A stretch of DNA of 64,000 nucleotides, taken from Paraburkholderia gardini. Its GTDB lineage: Bacteria > Pseudomonadota > Gammaproteobacteria > Burkholderiales > Burkholderiaceae. Below the pieces are notes generated by a model. The model ran no database searches. It had not been told where the DNA came from and was given only the letters and a program-made list of their open reading frames with translations. Positions 1-8,324 of the stretch are shown here, piece by piece; the stretch's first letter is position 1; every line of letters begins with the position of its first letter. Made by a program: the position numbers and the translations under genes. Location of the stretch: assembly GCF_907164575.1 (NCBI RefSeq), contig NZ_CAJQYY010000016.1, positions 62,001 to 126,000 of the forward strand, read 5' to 3'.

Positions 1-332
1 GACGCTGCCTGACCGACAACGACGGCCGCTATCGCTTCATGACGATCAAACCGGGCGCGTATCCGTGGGGTAACCATCCGAACGCGTGGCGTCCGAATCA
101 CATTCACTTCTCGCTCTTTGGCGACCACTTCGGTTCGCGCCTTGTGACGCAGATGTATTTCCCCGGCGACCCGTTGCTAGCGTTCGATCCGATTTTCCAG
201 GGCACGCCGGAGCAGGCACGCGAGCGGCTGATTTCGCGCTTCTCGCTGGATGTGACTGAAGAAGGCTTCGCGCTGGGCTACGAATTCGATATCGTGCTGC
301 GCGGCCGCGACGAAACACCGATGGAGCGTTGA
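1..332 (+). CDS. pcaH: Protocatechuate 3,4-dioxygenase beta subunit, C-terminal part (5' end outside window)
   Basis: This subunit of the non-heme Fe(III) intradiol dioxygenase cleaves protocatechuate to 3-carboxy-cis,cis-muconate in the beta-ketoadipate pathway. The frame is open from base 3, so the start lies upstream of the window. The segment PGAYPWGNHPNAW followed by RPNHIHFS contains the active-site Tyr and the two His (HIH) iron ligands known from the family's beta subunit; only the first Tyr ligand is missing because of the window edge. The C-terminus (YEFDIVLRGRDETP) is typical. The stop lies immediately before the ATG of pcaG, so the two are translationally linked. Identification is firm. 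Confidence 0.95.
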   Translation, partial: RCLTDNDGRYRFMTIKPGAYPWGNHPNAWRPNHIHFSLFGDHFGSRLVTQMYFPGDPLLAFDPIFQGTPEQARERLISRFSLDVTEEGFALGYEFDIVLRGRDETPMER

Positions 333-334
333 TC

Positions 335-922
335 ATGACACTCAAACAGACGCCTTCACAAACGGTCGGCCCGTACTTCGCTTATGGCCTGTGCCCGGAG
401 CAATACAACTTCGATCTGAAGAGCCTGTTCGCTACAGCGCTCGTGGACCACGAAACGCCGGGCGAACACATCACGATCGTCGGGCAGGTATTCGACGGCG
501 ACGGCAAGCCGATCGGCGACGCGATGATCGAACTGTCGCAACTGGATGCCGCCGGAAACTACCCGAAATCGCAGGCCGATATCGAGCGCACGGGCTTTCG
601 CGGCTTCGCGCGGGTGGGCACGGGAACGGACCCGGAAAAGCGCTTTATCGTGCAGACGGTGAAACCGGGTACGACGGGCAGCGATGACGCTCCGCATGTG
701 AACGTGATCGTGCTGATGCGCGGGATGCTGCTGCACACGTTCACGCGACTCTATTTCGAGGACGAAGTGGAAGCGAACAAAACGGATGCCGTGCTGGCAT
801 CAGTACCGGCGGACCGTCGGCATACGCTGGTCGCGCGACGGGAGACCGGCGCGGGCAATACGGTGTACCGCTTTGACATCCACATGCAGGGCGAGAACGA
901 GACCGTATTCTTCGACCTGTGA
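335..922 (+). CDS. pcaG: Protocatechuate 3,4-dioxygenase alpha subunit
   Basis: The alpha subunit pairs with PcaH to form the intradiol dioxygenase and contributes to the substrate pocket; it carries no iron ligands itself. The product is 195 aa, the usual PcaG length, and begins MTLKQTPSQTVGPYFAYGL, a characteristic start. A central beta-sandwich with GQVFDGDGKPIGDAMIEL and the Arg-containing RGFARVGTG stretch are visible, and it ends in ETVFFDL. ATG 335 is chosen because it follows the pcaH stop by two bases; an upstream in-frame TTG at 329 overlaps pcaH and has no support. A strong terminator follows, so pcaHG ends its transcript here. Confidence 0.95.
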   Translation: MTLKQTPSQTVGPYFAYGLCPEQYNFDLKSLFATALVDHETPGEHITIVGQVFDGDGKPIGDAMIELSQLDAAGNYPKSQADIERTGFRGFARVGTGTDPEKRFIVQTVKPGTTGSDDAPHVNVIVLMRGMLLHTFTRLYFEDEVEANKTDAVLASVPADRRHTLVARRETGAGNTVYRFDIHMQGENETVFFDL

Positions 923-1037
923 TGAACGTAGCGGCGAGCGGTCAATAAAAACAGGCCGCGAACGCATTCACGAAAATTTCACACGCGCGCATCAGAATGC
1001 GGGTGCGAAAACTTCGCGAAACTCCAACGTAACCTTT

Positions 1038-1062
1038 AGCCCGCCGCGAGCGGGCTTTTTTT
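1038..1062 (+). terminator. Rho-independent terminator after pcaHG
   Basis: AGCCCGC (1038-1044) pairs with GCGGGCT (1050-1056) around a five-base loop, followed by an uninterrupted T tract to 1062. It lies 115 bases after the pcaG stop and just before the 3' end of the opposing aldolase gene. Confidence 0.85.
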
Positions 1063-1094
1063 CGGGTCTTTGCGCGACCGGCAAAGAACAACAC

Positions 1095-1874
1095 CTAGCC
1101 CCGGTAATCCACCGCCGCGTGATCGACAAGCCGCAACGCCGCCTGCCAGGCAAGCGCGGCGATCCCATCGGAGTCGTCGCGCTGAAACTGGTCGGCGGTA
1201 AGCCTGCAAACCGCTTCGGAAGGAAAGCTCAACTCAGCGCCGCCTGCAAGCGCCTGCACCTGGATCTGACATGCCCGCTCGAGAAAATGAATTTCCTGGA
1301 ACGCGAGCGCGGCGGAACGTCCGCCCACCAGCAACCCATGGTTTCTCAGAATCATCGCGTTACAGGAACCCAGATCGGCAACCAGCCGCTCACGCTCGGC
1401 AAGATCCAGCGCGATGCCTTCATAGTCGTGATACGCGAGACATCCGTAAAACTTGAGCGCGTGCTGACTGATCGGCAGCAAACCCTGCTTCTGTGCGGAG
1501 ACAGCCGAACCGGCAGCCGTATGCGTATGAATCACGAAATGAAGATCGGGCCGCGCGGCATGTACGGCGGAGTGAATCGTAAAACCCGCGGCATTCACGC
1601 GATATAAAGCGGGATCGCGCGCGGCGCTGTCCGCATCCACGACGCGCCCTTCGGCATCGATCTTCACCAGATCGGACGCACGCATTTCGTCGAACAGCAC
1701 GCCATAGCGGTTAATCAGAAAGTGATGCCCGGGGCCCGGCACGCGCGCGGTGATATGCGTGTCGATGAGGTCCGTCATACGAAAATGGGCAATCAGGCGA
1801 TAAAGCGCTGCAAGCTCACAGCGGGTAGCCCATTCTTCAGCGCTGAAAGCGTGCGAAGGCGCGACCGTTGCCAT
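1095..1874 (-). CDS. Class II aldolase/adducin family protein
   Basis: A 259-aa member of the class II (zinc-dependent) aldolase/adducin family, as in L-fuculose-phosphate aldolase and related decarboxylases. Seen directly: TRCELAALYRLIAHFRMTDLIDTHITARVPG near the N-terminus, the paired metal-binding His in FVIHTHTAAG around residue 118, and a later His in MILRNHGLLVGG, matching the three-histidine zinc site of the family. Length fits. The gene stands alone, converging on pcaG; an H-NS-like gene follows upstream on the same strand. The substrate cannot be inferred. Family confidence is high, specific activity unknown. Confidence 0.85.
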   Translation of the reverse strand: MATVAPSHAFSAEEWATRCELAALYRLIAHFRMTDLIDTHITARVPGPGHHFLINRYGVLFDEMRASDLVKIDAEGRVVDADSAARDPALYRVNAAGFTIHSAVHAARPDLHFVIHTHTAAGSAVSAQKQGLLPISQHALKFYGCLAYHDYEGIALDLAERERLVADLGSCNAMILRNHGLLVGGRSAALAFQEIHFLERACQIQVQALAGGAELSFPSEAVCRLTADQFQRDDSDGIAALAWQAALRLVDHAAVDYRG

Positions 1875-1914
1875 TTTGTCTCTCCGTTAATCGCGCACTG
1901 CCGGCGCGTTTAAT

Positions 1915-2154
1915 TCAGCACCTGAAATGATCGATATTCTGTCCGGCGTGAATGGCGCGCGTCAGCCATTCCGGCCTTTCGCCTTCACCGTCCCAGGTAT
2001 TTCCGTACGCATCCCGATACATCGGCGCCTTTAATGCGGCTGCGTCGGCTTCAATGGCCGCTGCGAGATCCGTCATTGTGATGCCGTACTCTTCCATGCG
2101 GCGGCGTATCCACACGATCAATCGATCGCGCGCTTCTCCGTCGGCGTCGAACAT
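1915..2154 (-). CDS. Short H-NS-family histone-like protein
   Basis: The C-terminal half carries the H-NS DNA-binding core in its Burkholderia form: YRDAYGNTWDGEGERPEWL matches the YRNxxTGETWSGRGRxPxWL consensus. The preceding IRRRMEEYGITMTDLAAAI resembles the linker of short betaproteobacterial H-NS paralogues. From this start the product is 79 aa, with almost none of the coiled-coil dimerisation arm, so it may act by hetero-oligomerising with a full H-NS. ATG 2154 is preferred because GGGAGGAA sits six bases upstream; ATG 2178 with AAGGAAAG is the alternative and would add eight residues. A xenogeneic-silencer role is inferred from the family. Confidence 0.75.
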   Translation of the reverse strand: MFDADGEARDRLIVWIRRRMEEYGITMTDLAAAIEADAAALKAPMYRDAYGNTWDGEGERPEWLTRAIHAGQNIDHFRC

Positions 2155-2214
2155 CCGCTGTTCCTCCCGCTCCATCATGATGCACCGCTTTCCTTGCAGA
2201 AAAGCGTGCGCTTG

Positions 2215-2251
2215 AAAGACAAAGGCCTCGCAATTGCCAGCGAAGCCTTTT
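2215..2251 (-). terminator. Possible terminator-like hairpin downstream of the sugar efflux gene
   Basis: AAGGCCTCGC (2222-2231) and GCGAAGCCTT (2240-2249) pair with one internal mismatch. Read on the minus strand the hairpin is followed by TTTGTCTTT, suggesting termination of transcripts from the gene ending at 2441. It is about 190 bases from that stop, so the assignment is tentative. Confidence 0.35.
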
Positions 2252-2440
2252 GTTGGTGTTGACGCGGCCCCGGTGAATTTGATTCACGCGGCTATTCCGG
2301 CGAAACCGGGTTCCGGAGCCTCCGGAACGGTAGTGGGCCAGTCAGCATGTCAGAAAAAATCCGGTCGGCGTGGCGGAACCGGATGACCCCAGCGCTGCAA
2401 TTGTAAAGCAACGCGCGCCGCGCCGCCGTTTCCGGCGTCA

Positions 2441-3787
2441 CTATCGTTCCGGCGCGCGCCGCGCGGCACGCTTTCGTTCGATATAGCCGCGAATCGCGCG
2501 CGCCATCCGCGAATAATGGTACCCCGGCACCGCGAACAGCACGAGCGCGCCCAGCGCCAGCAGCCCGCAAAACACAAACGTGCCGCGATAACCGAACGTT
2601 CCGACGAGCAGCCCCGACAATACGCCCGACAAAATCGACCCCAACCGCGCCGCATTGAAGAACAGCGCAGTCGCCTTGCCCGGCGAGGCGGGCATCAGAT
2701 CCTGCACGTAGGTCATGCCAAGACACGACGTGACGGCGACGACAAACGCGTTGAGCAGTTGCATCGGGATCAGCACGTTCACGTTGCCCGCGAGCGCCAT
2801 CGCGACGAAATACACCGCATGCACCGCCGCGCACGCAGCCAGCCAGTTCAGCTTGTGCAACGTGGACGAGCGTGCGCCGAGCGCGAGCATCATTGGAATT
2901 TCGCTCAGCGCGCCGAGCCCGAGCATGATCGACACATCCAGCCGCGAGCCGTTCAGACCGTGCACGATATAGAGCGGCAGCACGATCATGGTCGCGTTCG
3001 CAGCGAGCCCGATCAGCGTCAGCGCGACGACCGCGCGCCAGATATCGTTCTGCGAGGCGACGGCAATTCCCGCTTCGTGGGCATCGTCGGCGGGCGCCTT
3101 CAGCGGTGGCACGGTAATCGAAGAGGCCGGCTCGGCCGCCGTATCCTCGACCGTATGATCGCCGAGGTGCCCGGTCGGCTCCTTCGTGCGCGAGACGATC
3201 GCCGCACAGGCCGCGAAGCTCGCGGCGGCGAACAGAAAGAGCCCGTAAAAGCCGGTGCCCGCCAGCACGAGCGCGCCCACGGCTGGCCCGAACACCCATG
3301 CGGCCGACAGGATCGTCCGTAACGACGCGCTCGCGAATGCCCGCCCGGCGTCGTCGGCCACGGGTAGCGCGGCGCGGCTGAACGAGAACACCAGCGAAAT
3401 CGCCGAGCTGCCCGCGCCGATAAACACGACGCCCACCACCAGCAGCAGCCGGTAGTCCCGCACCACGCACAGGCACAGGTAACCGAGCATCGCCGCGGCG
3501 AGCGAGGCCAGCAAAAGTGGCCGGTGGCGCCCGCTTGCATCGCTCCAGCGGCCCGCGAGCGTGCTCGCCAGCACGCCGCTTGCCGCGATCAGCGTCATGA
3601 AAAGACCGAGGCGAAGCGGCGTCATACCTGCACGTTCGATACCGAACAGCGACAGATACGGGGCGGTAAACGACATCGCCACGCCGAGCATCAAGGTTGC
3701 GCCCGCAAGCGGTTTGAAACCGGGGATGCGCAACAGATCGAAAAAACGTGAGTTCTTCAGCACGGCGCGAAGGTCAGGTGAAGGCAC
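2441..3787 (-). CDS. MFS sugar efflux transporter (SetA/SetB-like)
   Basis: A 448-aa major facilitator protein with about 12 hydrophobic segments. FGIERAGMTPLRLGLFMTL followed by SGVLASTLAGRWSDASGRHR (loop 2-3 MFS signature) is typical of the sugar efflux transporter branch, which exports sugars or sugar analogues across the inner membrane. A hydrophilic central loop of about 45 residues (around residues 205-250) is rich in Asp, Glu and Ala. The start is GTG at 3787; no closer ATG precedes the first membrane segment. It is divergent from the isocitrate lyase-family gene at 4109, with an imperfect inverted repeat between them that may serve both. The substrate is unknown. Confidence 0.8.
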   Translation of the reverse strand: MPSPDLRAVLKNSRFFDLLRIPGFKPLAGATLMLGVAMSFTAPYLSLFGIERAGMTPLRLGLFMTLIAASGVLASTLAGRWSDASGRHRPLLLASLAAAMLGYLCLCVVRDYRLLLVVGVVFIGAGSSAISLVFSFSRAALPVADDAGRAFASASLRTILSAAWVFGPAVGALVLAGTGFYGLFLFAAASFAACAAIVSRTKEPTGHLGDHTVEDTAAEPASSITVPPLKAPADDAHEAGIAVASQNDIWRAVVALTLIGLAANATMIVLPLYIVHGLNGSRLDVSIMLGLGALSEIPMMLALGARSSTLHKLNWLAACAAVHAVYFVAMALAGNVNVLIPMQLLNAFVVAVTSCLGMTYVQDLMPASPGKATALFFNAARLGSILSGVLSGLLVGTFGYRGTFVFCGLLALGALVLFAVPGYHYSRMARAIRGYIERKRAARRAPER

Positions 3788-4108
3788 AACAAAGGGCTCG
3801 GCATGGGGGCGACCGTCTGGAATACAGCGTCGACATGATCATCGCGGCACGGTGGCCACGCTCGATGACGAAGCATTATCGGGTGTACCGGTCCGATCGG
3901 TAAACCCGTATTCAATGCTCCCAACATGCGCGGTTGCGCGATGAATACATGTCGCGTCGAAGCGTCAGCGGGCTCGCCCGGCTGCACGCAGGCAACGGGC
4001 GGGTGCGTCATAATCCCGTGGGACGTTGCAGGCGCCCCGGATGGCGGCCGACTGGCACAGATTCCGCGGCACGGCCTCGATCATCGAACCTCAACCGGAC
4101 TCACCATC
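3788..4108. other. Divergent intergenic region, no gene seen
   Basis: These 321 bases separate the sugar efflux gene from the PEP mutase-family gene. Short open frames exist on both strands, but none has a credible start or a recognisable protein. The only structure noticed is the inverted repeat listed at 3881-3907. Confidence 0.6.
3881..3907. promoter_or_regulatory. Candidate operator: imperfect inverted repeat in divergent region
   Basis: GGGTGTACCG and CGGTAAACCC form 10-base arms (one mismatch) around a seven-base spacer. The position between two divergent genes, and the shape of the repeat, suit a dimeric repressor such as GntR or LacI types, but no such regulator gene lies adjacent. 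Confidence 0.4.
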
Positions 4109-4999
4109 ATGCCAACATCATCTGTCAGCCGCCGCGCTGCGTTCCGACGCAGCGTGAATGAACGCCGGGGCCTCCTCGTACCCGGCGCGTTCAATGCGAT
4201 GAGCGCACGCATCATCGAGGACGCCGGCTTCGAGGCCCTCTACCTCACGGGCGCGGGCGTCACGAACATGTCGCTCGGGTTGCCCGATCTGGGCTTCGTC
4301 GGACTGAACGAAATCGCCGAACACACGGCACGGGTGCGCGATGCGGTCTCGTTGCCGCTGATCGTCGATGCCGATACGGGCTTCGGCAACGCATTGAACG
4401 TGCGGCACACAGTGCGCACGCTGGAGCGCAGCGGCGCCGACGCGATCCAGTTCGAAGACCAGGTGATGCCGAAGAAATGCGGCCACTTCTCCGGCAAGGA
4501 AGTCGTCCCGACGGGCGAGATGACCGGCAAGATCCGCGCGGCCGTCGATGCGCGCGAAGACGGCAACCTGCAGATCATCGCGCGCACGGACGCAGCCGCG
4601 GTGGAAGGTATCGAAGCGGCGATCGAGCGCGGCCACCGGTTTATCGAAGCCGGTGCGGACATCCTCTTTATCGAGGCCACCGAATCGCTCGCCGACATCG
4701 AACGTCTGCCGGGTCTCTTCACGAACACGCCACAGCTCGTCAACATCGTGATCGGCGGCAAGACGCCGGTGCAGTCGCGCGAGGTGCTCGGCAAGCTCGG
4801 CTACGGCATCGTGCTGTACGCGAACGCCGCGCTTCAGGGCGCGGTGCTCGGCATGCAGCGCGCGCTCGGCGCGCTCAGGGAAAACGGCCGGCTCGATGAG
4901 GATCCTTCGCTCGTCGTGCCGTTCAACGAGCGCCAGCGGCTCGTCAACAAACCGCTCTACGACCAGCTCGACAAACAGTACGCCGCCGACGACAAATAA
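4109..4999 (+). CDS. Isocitrate lyase/PEP mutase superfamily protein (oxaloacetate decarboxylase or 2-methyl-/dimethylmalate lyase type)
   Basis: A 296-aa alpha/beta-barrel enzyme. VPGAFNAMSARIIEDAGFEALYLTGAG is the N-terminal superfamily signature; DADTGFGN carries the Mg-binding acidic residues; EDQVMPKKCGHFSGK includes the KKCGH loop, whose Cys is the catalytic residue in C-C lyases and is absent from true PEP mutases. It is therefore more likely a lyase acting on a 2-hydroxy- or 2-oxo-acid than a phosphonate mutase. Fifteen bases separate it from the MFS exporter gene downstream, so the two are probably co-transcribed. ATG 4109 is chosen because the family signature begins shortly after it. 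Confidence 0.85.
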   Translation: MPTSSVSRRAAFRRSVNERRGLLVPGAFNAMSARIIEDAGFEALYLTGAGVTNMSLGLPDLGFVGLNEIAEHTARVRDAVSLPLIVDADTGFGNALNVRHTVRTLERSGADAIQFEDQVMPKKCGHFSGKEVVPTGEMTGKIRAAVDAREDGNLQIIARTDAAAVEGIEAAIERGHRFIEAGADILFIEATESLADIERLPGLFTNTPQLVNIVIGGKTPVQSREVLGKLGYGIVLYANAALQGAVLGMQRALGALRENGRLDEDPSLVVPFNERQRLVNKPLYDQLDKQYAADDK

Positions 5000-5014
5000 G
5001 ACTCGCTTCACGAC

Positions 5015-6454
5015 ATGACCCACACGACCCCACCCGCTTCACCGGTTTCGCACATTGGCTGGCTGCCGTACATCGTCGCGGCGACGTTCTTCATGGAGTA
5101 CCTCGACACGACGGTGATCGCCACGGCGCTGCCGCAGATGGCGCACTCGTTCGGCGTCGGGCCGAACAGCCTGAGTCTCGGCATGACGGCCTACATGCTC
5201 GCGCTCGCGATCTTCATTCCCGCGAGCGGCTGGGTGGCGGACCGGTGCGGCTCGCGCACCGTGTTCTTCAGCGCGATCGTCGTGTTCACGCTGGCTTCGG
5301 TGCTGTGCGGGGTATCGCAAAACGTGGTGCAGTTCACCGCGGCGCGCGTGTTGCAGGGTATCGGCGGCGCGATGATGGTGCCGGTCGGCCGGCTGATCGT
5401 CGTGCGCAGCACTGAGAAAAGCCGCCTCATGCAGGCGATTTCGACGATCACGTGGCCCGCGATCGTCGCACCCGTGGTCGGGCCGCCAATCGGCGGCTTC
5501 ATCACGACTTACGCATCGTGGCGCTGGATCTTTCTGCTCAACGTGCCGTTCGGTCTTGCGGTACTGGCCGCCGTGGTCGCGCTCGTGCCGAACCTGCGTG
5601 GCGGCGAGAGGCGTCCGCTGGACGTCGTCGGGCTCGTGCTGAGCGGCACGGCGCTCACCGCGATCCTGTATGGCGCCGAGCTTGCGAGCCAGCCCGGCGA
5701 CAACGCGTGGCAAGCCGCGGGGCTTGTCGTCGCGGGGGTCGTACTGGGATGGATCGCATTCCGGCACGCGCGCAATCATCCGCATCCGCTCATCGACGTG
5801 TCGACGCTGAAAATCCCGACGTTCTCCGTGACGATCGTGACGGGTTCGCTCACGCGTATCGGCATCGGCGCGGTGCCCTATCTGATGCCGCTGCTGTTCC
5901 AGATCGGCTTTGGGCTCTCCGCGTTCAAATCCGGGCTGCTGCTGCTTGCAAGCGCACTGGGCAATCTCACCATGAAGGCGCTCACGACGCGCATCCTGCG
6001 ACGCTTCGGCTTTCGCTACGTGTCGATTGTCGACGTCGCGGTGGCGGGTCTTTTCGTCATCGCGATCGGCCTGCTCACGCCCGCTACGCCGCTCGCGCTG
6101 GTGCTGATCGTTATCTTTGTCTATGGCGTCGGGCGTTCGATGCAGTTTTCGCTGCTCGCGACGCTAGCCTATGCCGACGTCCCGCAACCGCAGATGAACG
6201 CAGCGAGCACGCTGTGGAGCGCGGCCGCGCAGATGACCATCGGTCTCGGCATCGCGTTTGGCGCGGTGTCGCTACGGGTCGGTGCGTTGTTGAACGGCGA
6301 AGCGAGCAGGCATGCGTTCACGCTCGACGACTTCCGCCTCGCCTTCCTGTTTGCCGGTGTCGTGACGCTCGTTTCCGTCATTGGCTATATGCGCATGGCA
6401 CACGATGCAGGCCAAAGCGTCGGTGGCGGTACGCTCCGGCAGAACGCGTCATGA
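5015..6454 (+). CDS. DHA2-family MFS transporter (EmrB/QacA type, 14 TM)
   Basis: A 479-aa inner-membrane exporter. The N-terminal FFMEYLDTTVIATALPQMAH is the DHA2 motif D1; GWVADRCGSRTVFF is the MFS motif A; RVLQGIGGAMMVPVGRLIV is motif B; and PVVGPPIGGFITTYASWRW is motif C of drug:H+ antiporters. Hydrophobic periodicity suits 14 segments. It follows the lyase-family gene by 15 bases and precedes a LysR gene by 46 bases on the same strand, so a three-gene unit is likely. No membrane fusion protein (EmrA) or outer-membrane partner is present, so it probably works alone. The substrate is unknown. Confidence 0.88.
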   Translation: MTHTTPPASPVSHIGWLPYIVAATFFMEYLDTTVIATALPQMAHSFGVGPNSLSLGMTAYMLALAIFIPASGWVADRCGSRTVFFSAIVVFTLASVLCGVSQNVVQFTAARVLQGIGGAMMVPVGRLIVVRSTEKSRLMQAISTITWPAIVAPVVGPPIGGFITTYASWRWIFLLNVPFGLAVLAAVVALVPNLRGGERRPLDVVGLVLSGTALTAILYGAELASQPGDNAWQAAGLVVAGVVLGWIAFRHARNHPHPLIDVSTLKIPTFSVTIVTGSLTRIGIGAVPYLMPLLFQIGFGLSAFKSGLLLLASALGNLTMKALTTRILRRFGFRYVSIVDVAVAGLFVIAIGLLTPATPLALVLIVIFVYGVGRSMQFSLLATLAYADVPQPQMNAASTLWSAAAQMTIGLGIAFGAVSLRVGALLNGEASRHAFTLDDFRLAFLFAGVVTLVSVIGYMRMAHDAGQSVGGGTLRQNAS

Positions 6455-6500
6455 TCGCGATAGCATGGCGACCGGCGCGGCGACAACCAGGAATAAGCGA

Positions 6501-7430
6501 ATGGCGTTCGATGAGCGGGTGCTGAACGGAATGGGCGTGTTGACAGCGATCGTCGACACCGGCAGTTTTGCCGCGGCGGCCGAAACGCTCGATATGTCGC
6601 AGTCCGGCGTCAGCCGTTCCATCGCGCGGCTCGAAGCGCGGCTCGGTATCCGTCTCTTCGATCGCACGACGCGCGCGGTCACGCTCACCGACGAAGGCCG
6701 GCGCTTCTACCAGCAGATCATGCCGCTGCTGTCGGGTCTCGAAGAAGCCGCGGCATCGGCGGCGCTCGGTGCGACTGCCGTGCGCGGCCGTTTGCGTATC
6801 AACGTCGATCCGTTTTTCTCGCGGCTCTTTCTTGGACCGCGTCTCGGTGCGTTCATGGAACGCTATCCGGATCTGCACGTCGATCTCGTGACACGCGATC
6901 AGCTCGGCGATATGGTGGCGGACGGTTTCGATCTCGCGATCCGTTTCGGCGAGCCGCGTGCGTCGACACTGATTGCCCGCAAGTTGCTCGACACACGTAT
7001 CGTCACGGTCGCATCGCCCACATACATCAAACGACACGGACGTCCGCTAGCGCCCACGGATCTCGAACGCGAACCGCATGTCTGCATCAAGTTTCGCGAG
7101 CCTGAAACGGGACGGCCGTTCCCGTGGGAGTTTCATCGCGGCAAGAGGAAGGTAGTTATCGAAGCACGCGGACATCTCACGATGAACGATGGCGGCACGC
7201 TGCACAGCGTGTGTCTCGCGGGCTATGGCATCGCGCAGATTTTCGCGCTGGGTGCGGAACAGCTGATAGCGAGCGGCAAGCTCGTCGACCTGTTTCCCGA
7301 CTGGGCCGACGAATCGTATCCGCTCCATGCGATCTATCCTTCGCGTCAGCACGCGCCCGCCAGGGTGCGGGCGTTCTTCGAATTCATTTCCTCGCTGACG
7401 GGCGGCCCTTTCGATACGCCCGCGACGTAA
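6501..7430 (+). CDS. LysR-family transcriptional regulator
   Basis: A 309-aa LTTR. The N-terminal winged helix is clear: GVLTAIVDTGSFAAAAETL, then MSQSGVSRSIARLEARLGIR, then LFDRTTRAVTLTDEGRRFY. The C-terminal substrate-binding domain follows from about residue 90. ATG 6501 with AGGAA upstream is preferred over upstream in-frame starts that overlap the MFS gene or add unrelated residues. It lies downstream of and parallel to the transporter gene rather than divergent, which is less usual for LTTRs; the target may be the upstream operon. It belongs to the CrgA/AaeR-like group. Confidence 0.88.
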   Translation: MAFDERVLNGMGVLTAIVDTGSFAAAAETLDMSQSGVSRSIARLEARLGIRLFDRTTRAVTLTDEGRRFYQQIMPLLSGLEEAAASAALGATAVRGRLRINVDPFFSRLFLGPRLGAFMERYPDLHVDLVTRDQLGDMVADGFDLAIRFGEPRASTLIARKLLDTRIVTVASPTYIKRHGRPLAPTDLEREPHVCIKFREPETGRPFPWEFHRGKRKVVIEARGHLTMNDGGTLHSVCLAGYGIAQIFALGAEQLIASGKLVDLFPDWADESYPLHAIYPSRQHAPARVRAFFEFISSLTGGPFDTPAT

Positions 7431-7463
7431 ACCCGGTGTGATTCACGTCGCGCGCGCCGCGGG

Positions 7464-8324
7464 TCAGTTCGTGCTCTTCGCAGCGGAAGCACCCGAGGGC
7501 GCGGTTCCGTCGGCCGTCAACTGCGCATACACATCATGCGACAGTTCAAGCAGCGTCTTGCGGTCGATCGCGCCCGACACCGCATAGCCGAAGTCGCCAT
7601 CCACCCAGTAGAACACGTTCACCGACCCGTCCTGATAGAGCTTGAACGCGGTCGTATCGGCGCTCACCTTGCGGTGCGAAATGCACAGCGTGATGCGCTC
7701 GCCCTTCGCGTCGTGATACATGAACTGCGCAACCGGGCCATCGGCGCCCGGCAGCAGACGCCCGCCCATCAACTCGAAGCCAGTCCGCGTGAGAACCGGC
7801 GGGCGCACGTTCGTGCCTATCCGGTTCGACAGCCACGTCACCAGTTCCTGTTCACGGTCCGCGCCCACTTCCACCGGCCGCGTCACTTCGGGCGCGTACA
7901 GCACATGCGCGATCGCGGACTGCCGCGCGAACGATTCCGCGCCGTCCATACTCACCCGATGTCCGGCCACATTGCCGGCGTCGCCGGTCACGACGATGGC
8001 GGCCTGCCGGCCCATATTCGTCCCCACGCCGATGCCGACGCCAAGAATCAGCGCAGCGGCCATGCCGGCGAACTGCGGCCAGTTCAATGCGTCGCGCCAG
8101 CGCCGCTTCACTGCCAGACGCAGTCGCGCCGGCACCGGTTCGCTGAGCACGCGGTCATAGCGCTCATGAAACATGTTGTTCAGCGAGAAATAGTCGCTGA
8201 CGCGCGCGGCCAGTTCGTCGTTCGTTTCGAGCAGCCGGTCGATTTCCTCGCGACGATGTGCGGCCAGCGATCCGTCGACGTAAGCGTGCAGTTCTTCTTC
8301 GCTGATCTGACGTGGATCGTTCAT
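7464..8324 (-). CDS. Membrane anti-sigma factor-like protein
   Basis: A 286-aa protein with an N-terminal cytoplasmic region, MNDPRQISEEELHAYVDGSL and DRLLETNDELAARVSDYF, of the anti-sigma type seen in proteobacterial transmembrane regulators. One membrane segment lies at about residues 82-100 (WPQFAGMAAALILGVGIGVG) and a periplasmic domain of about 185 residues follows. The HxxxCxxC zinc motif of ZAS anti-sigmas is absent, so this is a non-zinc form. The start codon overlaps the stop of the sigma gene by four bases (ATGA), strong evidence that it controls that sigma factor. The gene is convergent with the LysR at 6501. Confidence 0.82.
   Translation of the reverse strand: MNDPRQISEEELHAYVDGSLAAHRREEIDRLLETNDELAARVSDYFSLNNMFHERYDRVLSEPVPARLRLAVKRRWRDALNWPQFAGMAAALILGVGIGVGTNMGRQAAIVVTGDAGNVAGHRVSMDGAESFARQSAIAHVLYAPEVTRPVEVGADREQELVTWLSNRIGTNVRPPVLTRTGFELMGGRLLPGADGPVAQFMYHDAKGERITLCISHRKVSADTTAFKLYQDGSVNVFYWVDGDFGYAVSGAIDRKTLLELSHDVYAQLTADGTAPSGASAAKSTN

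Noticed and set aside
2292-3476. Long open frame in another frame of the minus strand through the sugar efflux gene
   Set aside because: It is Arg/Ala/Gly-rich, a typical GC-bias shadow of the real MFS frame.
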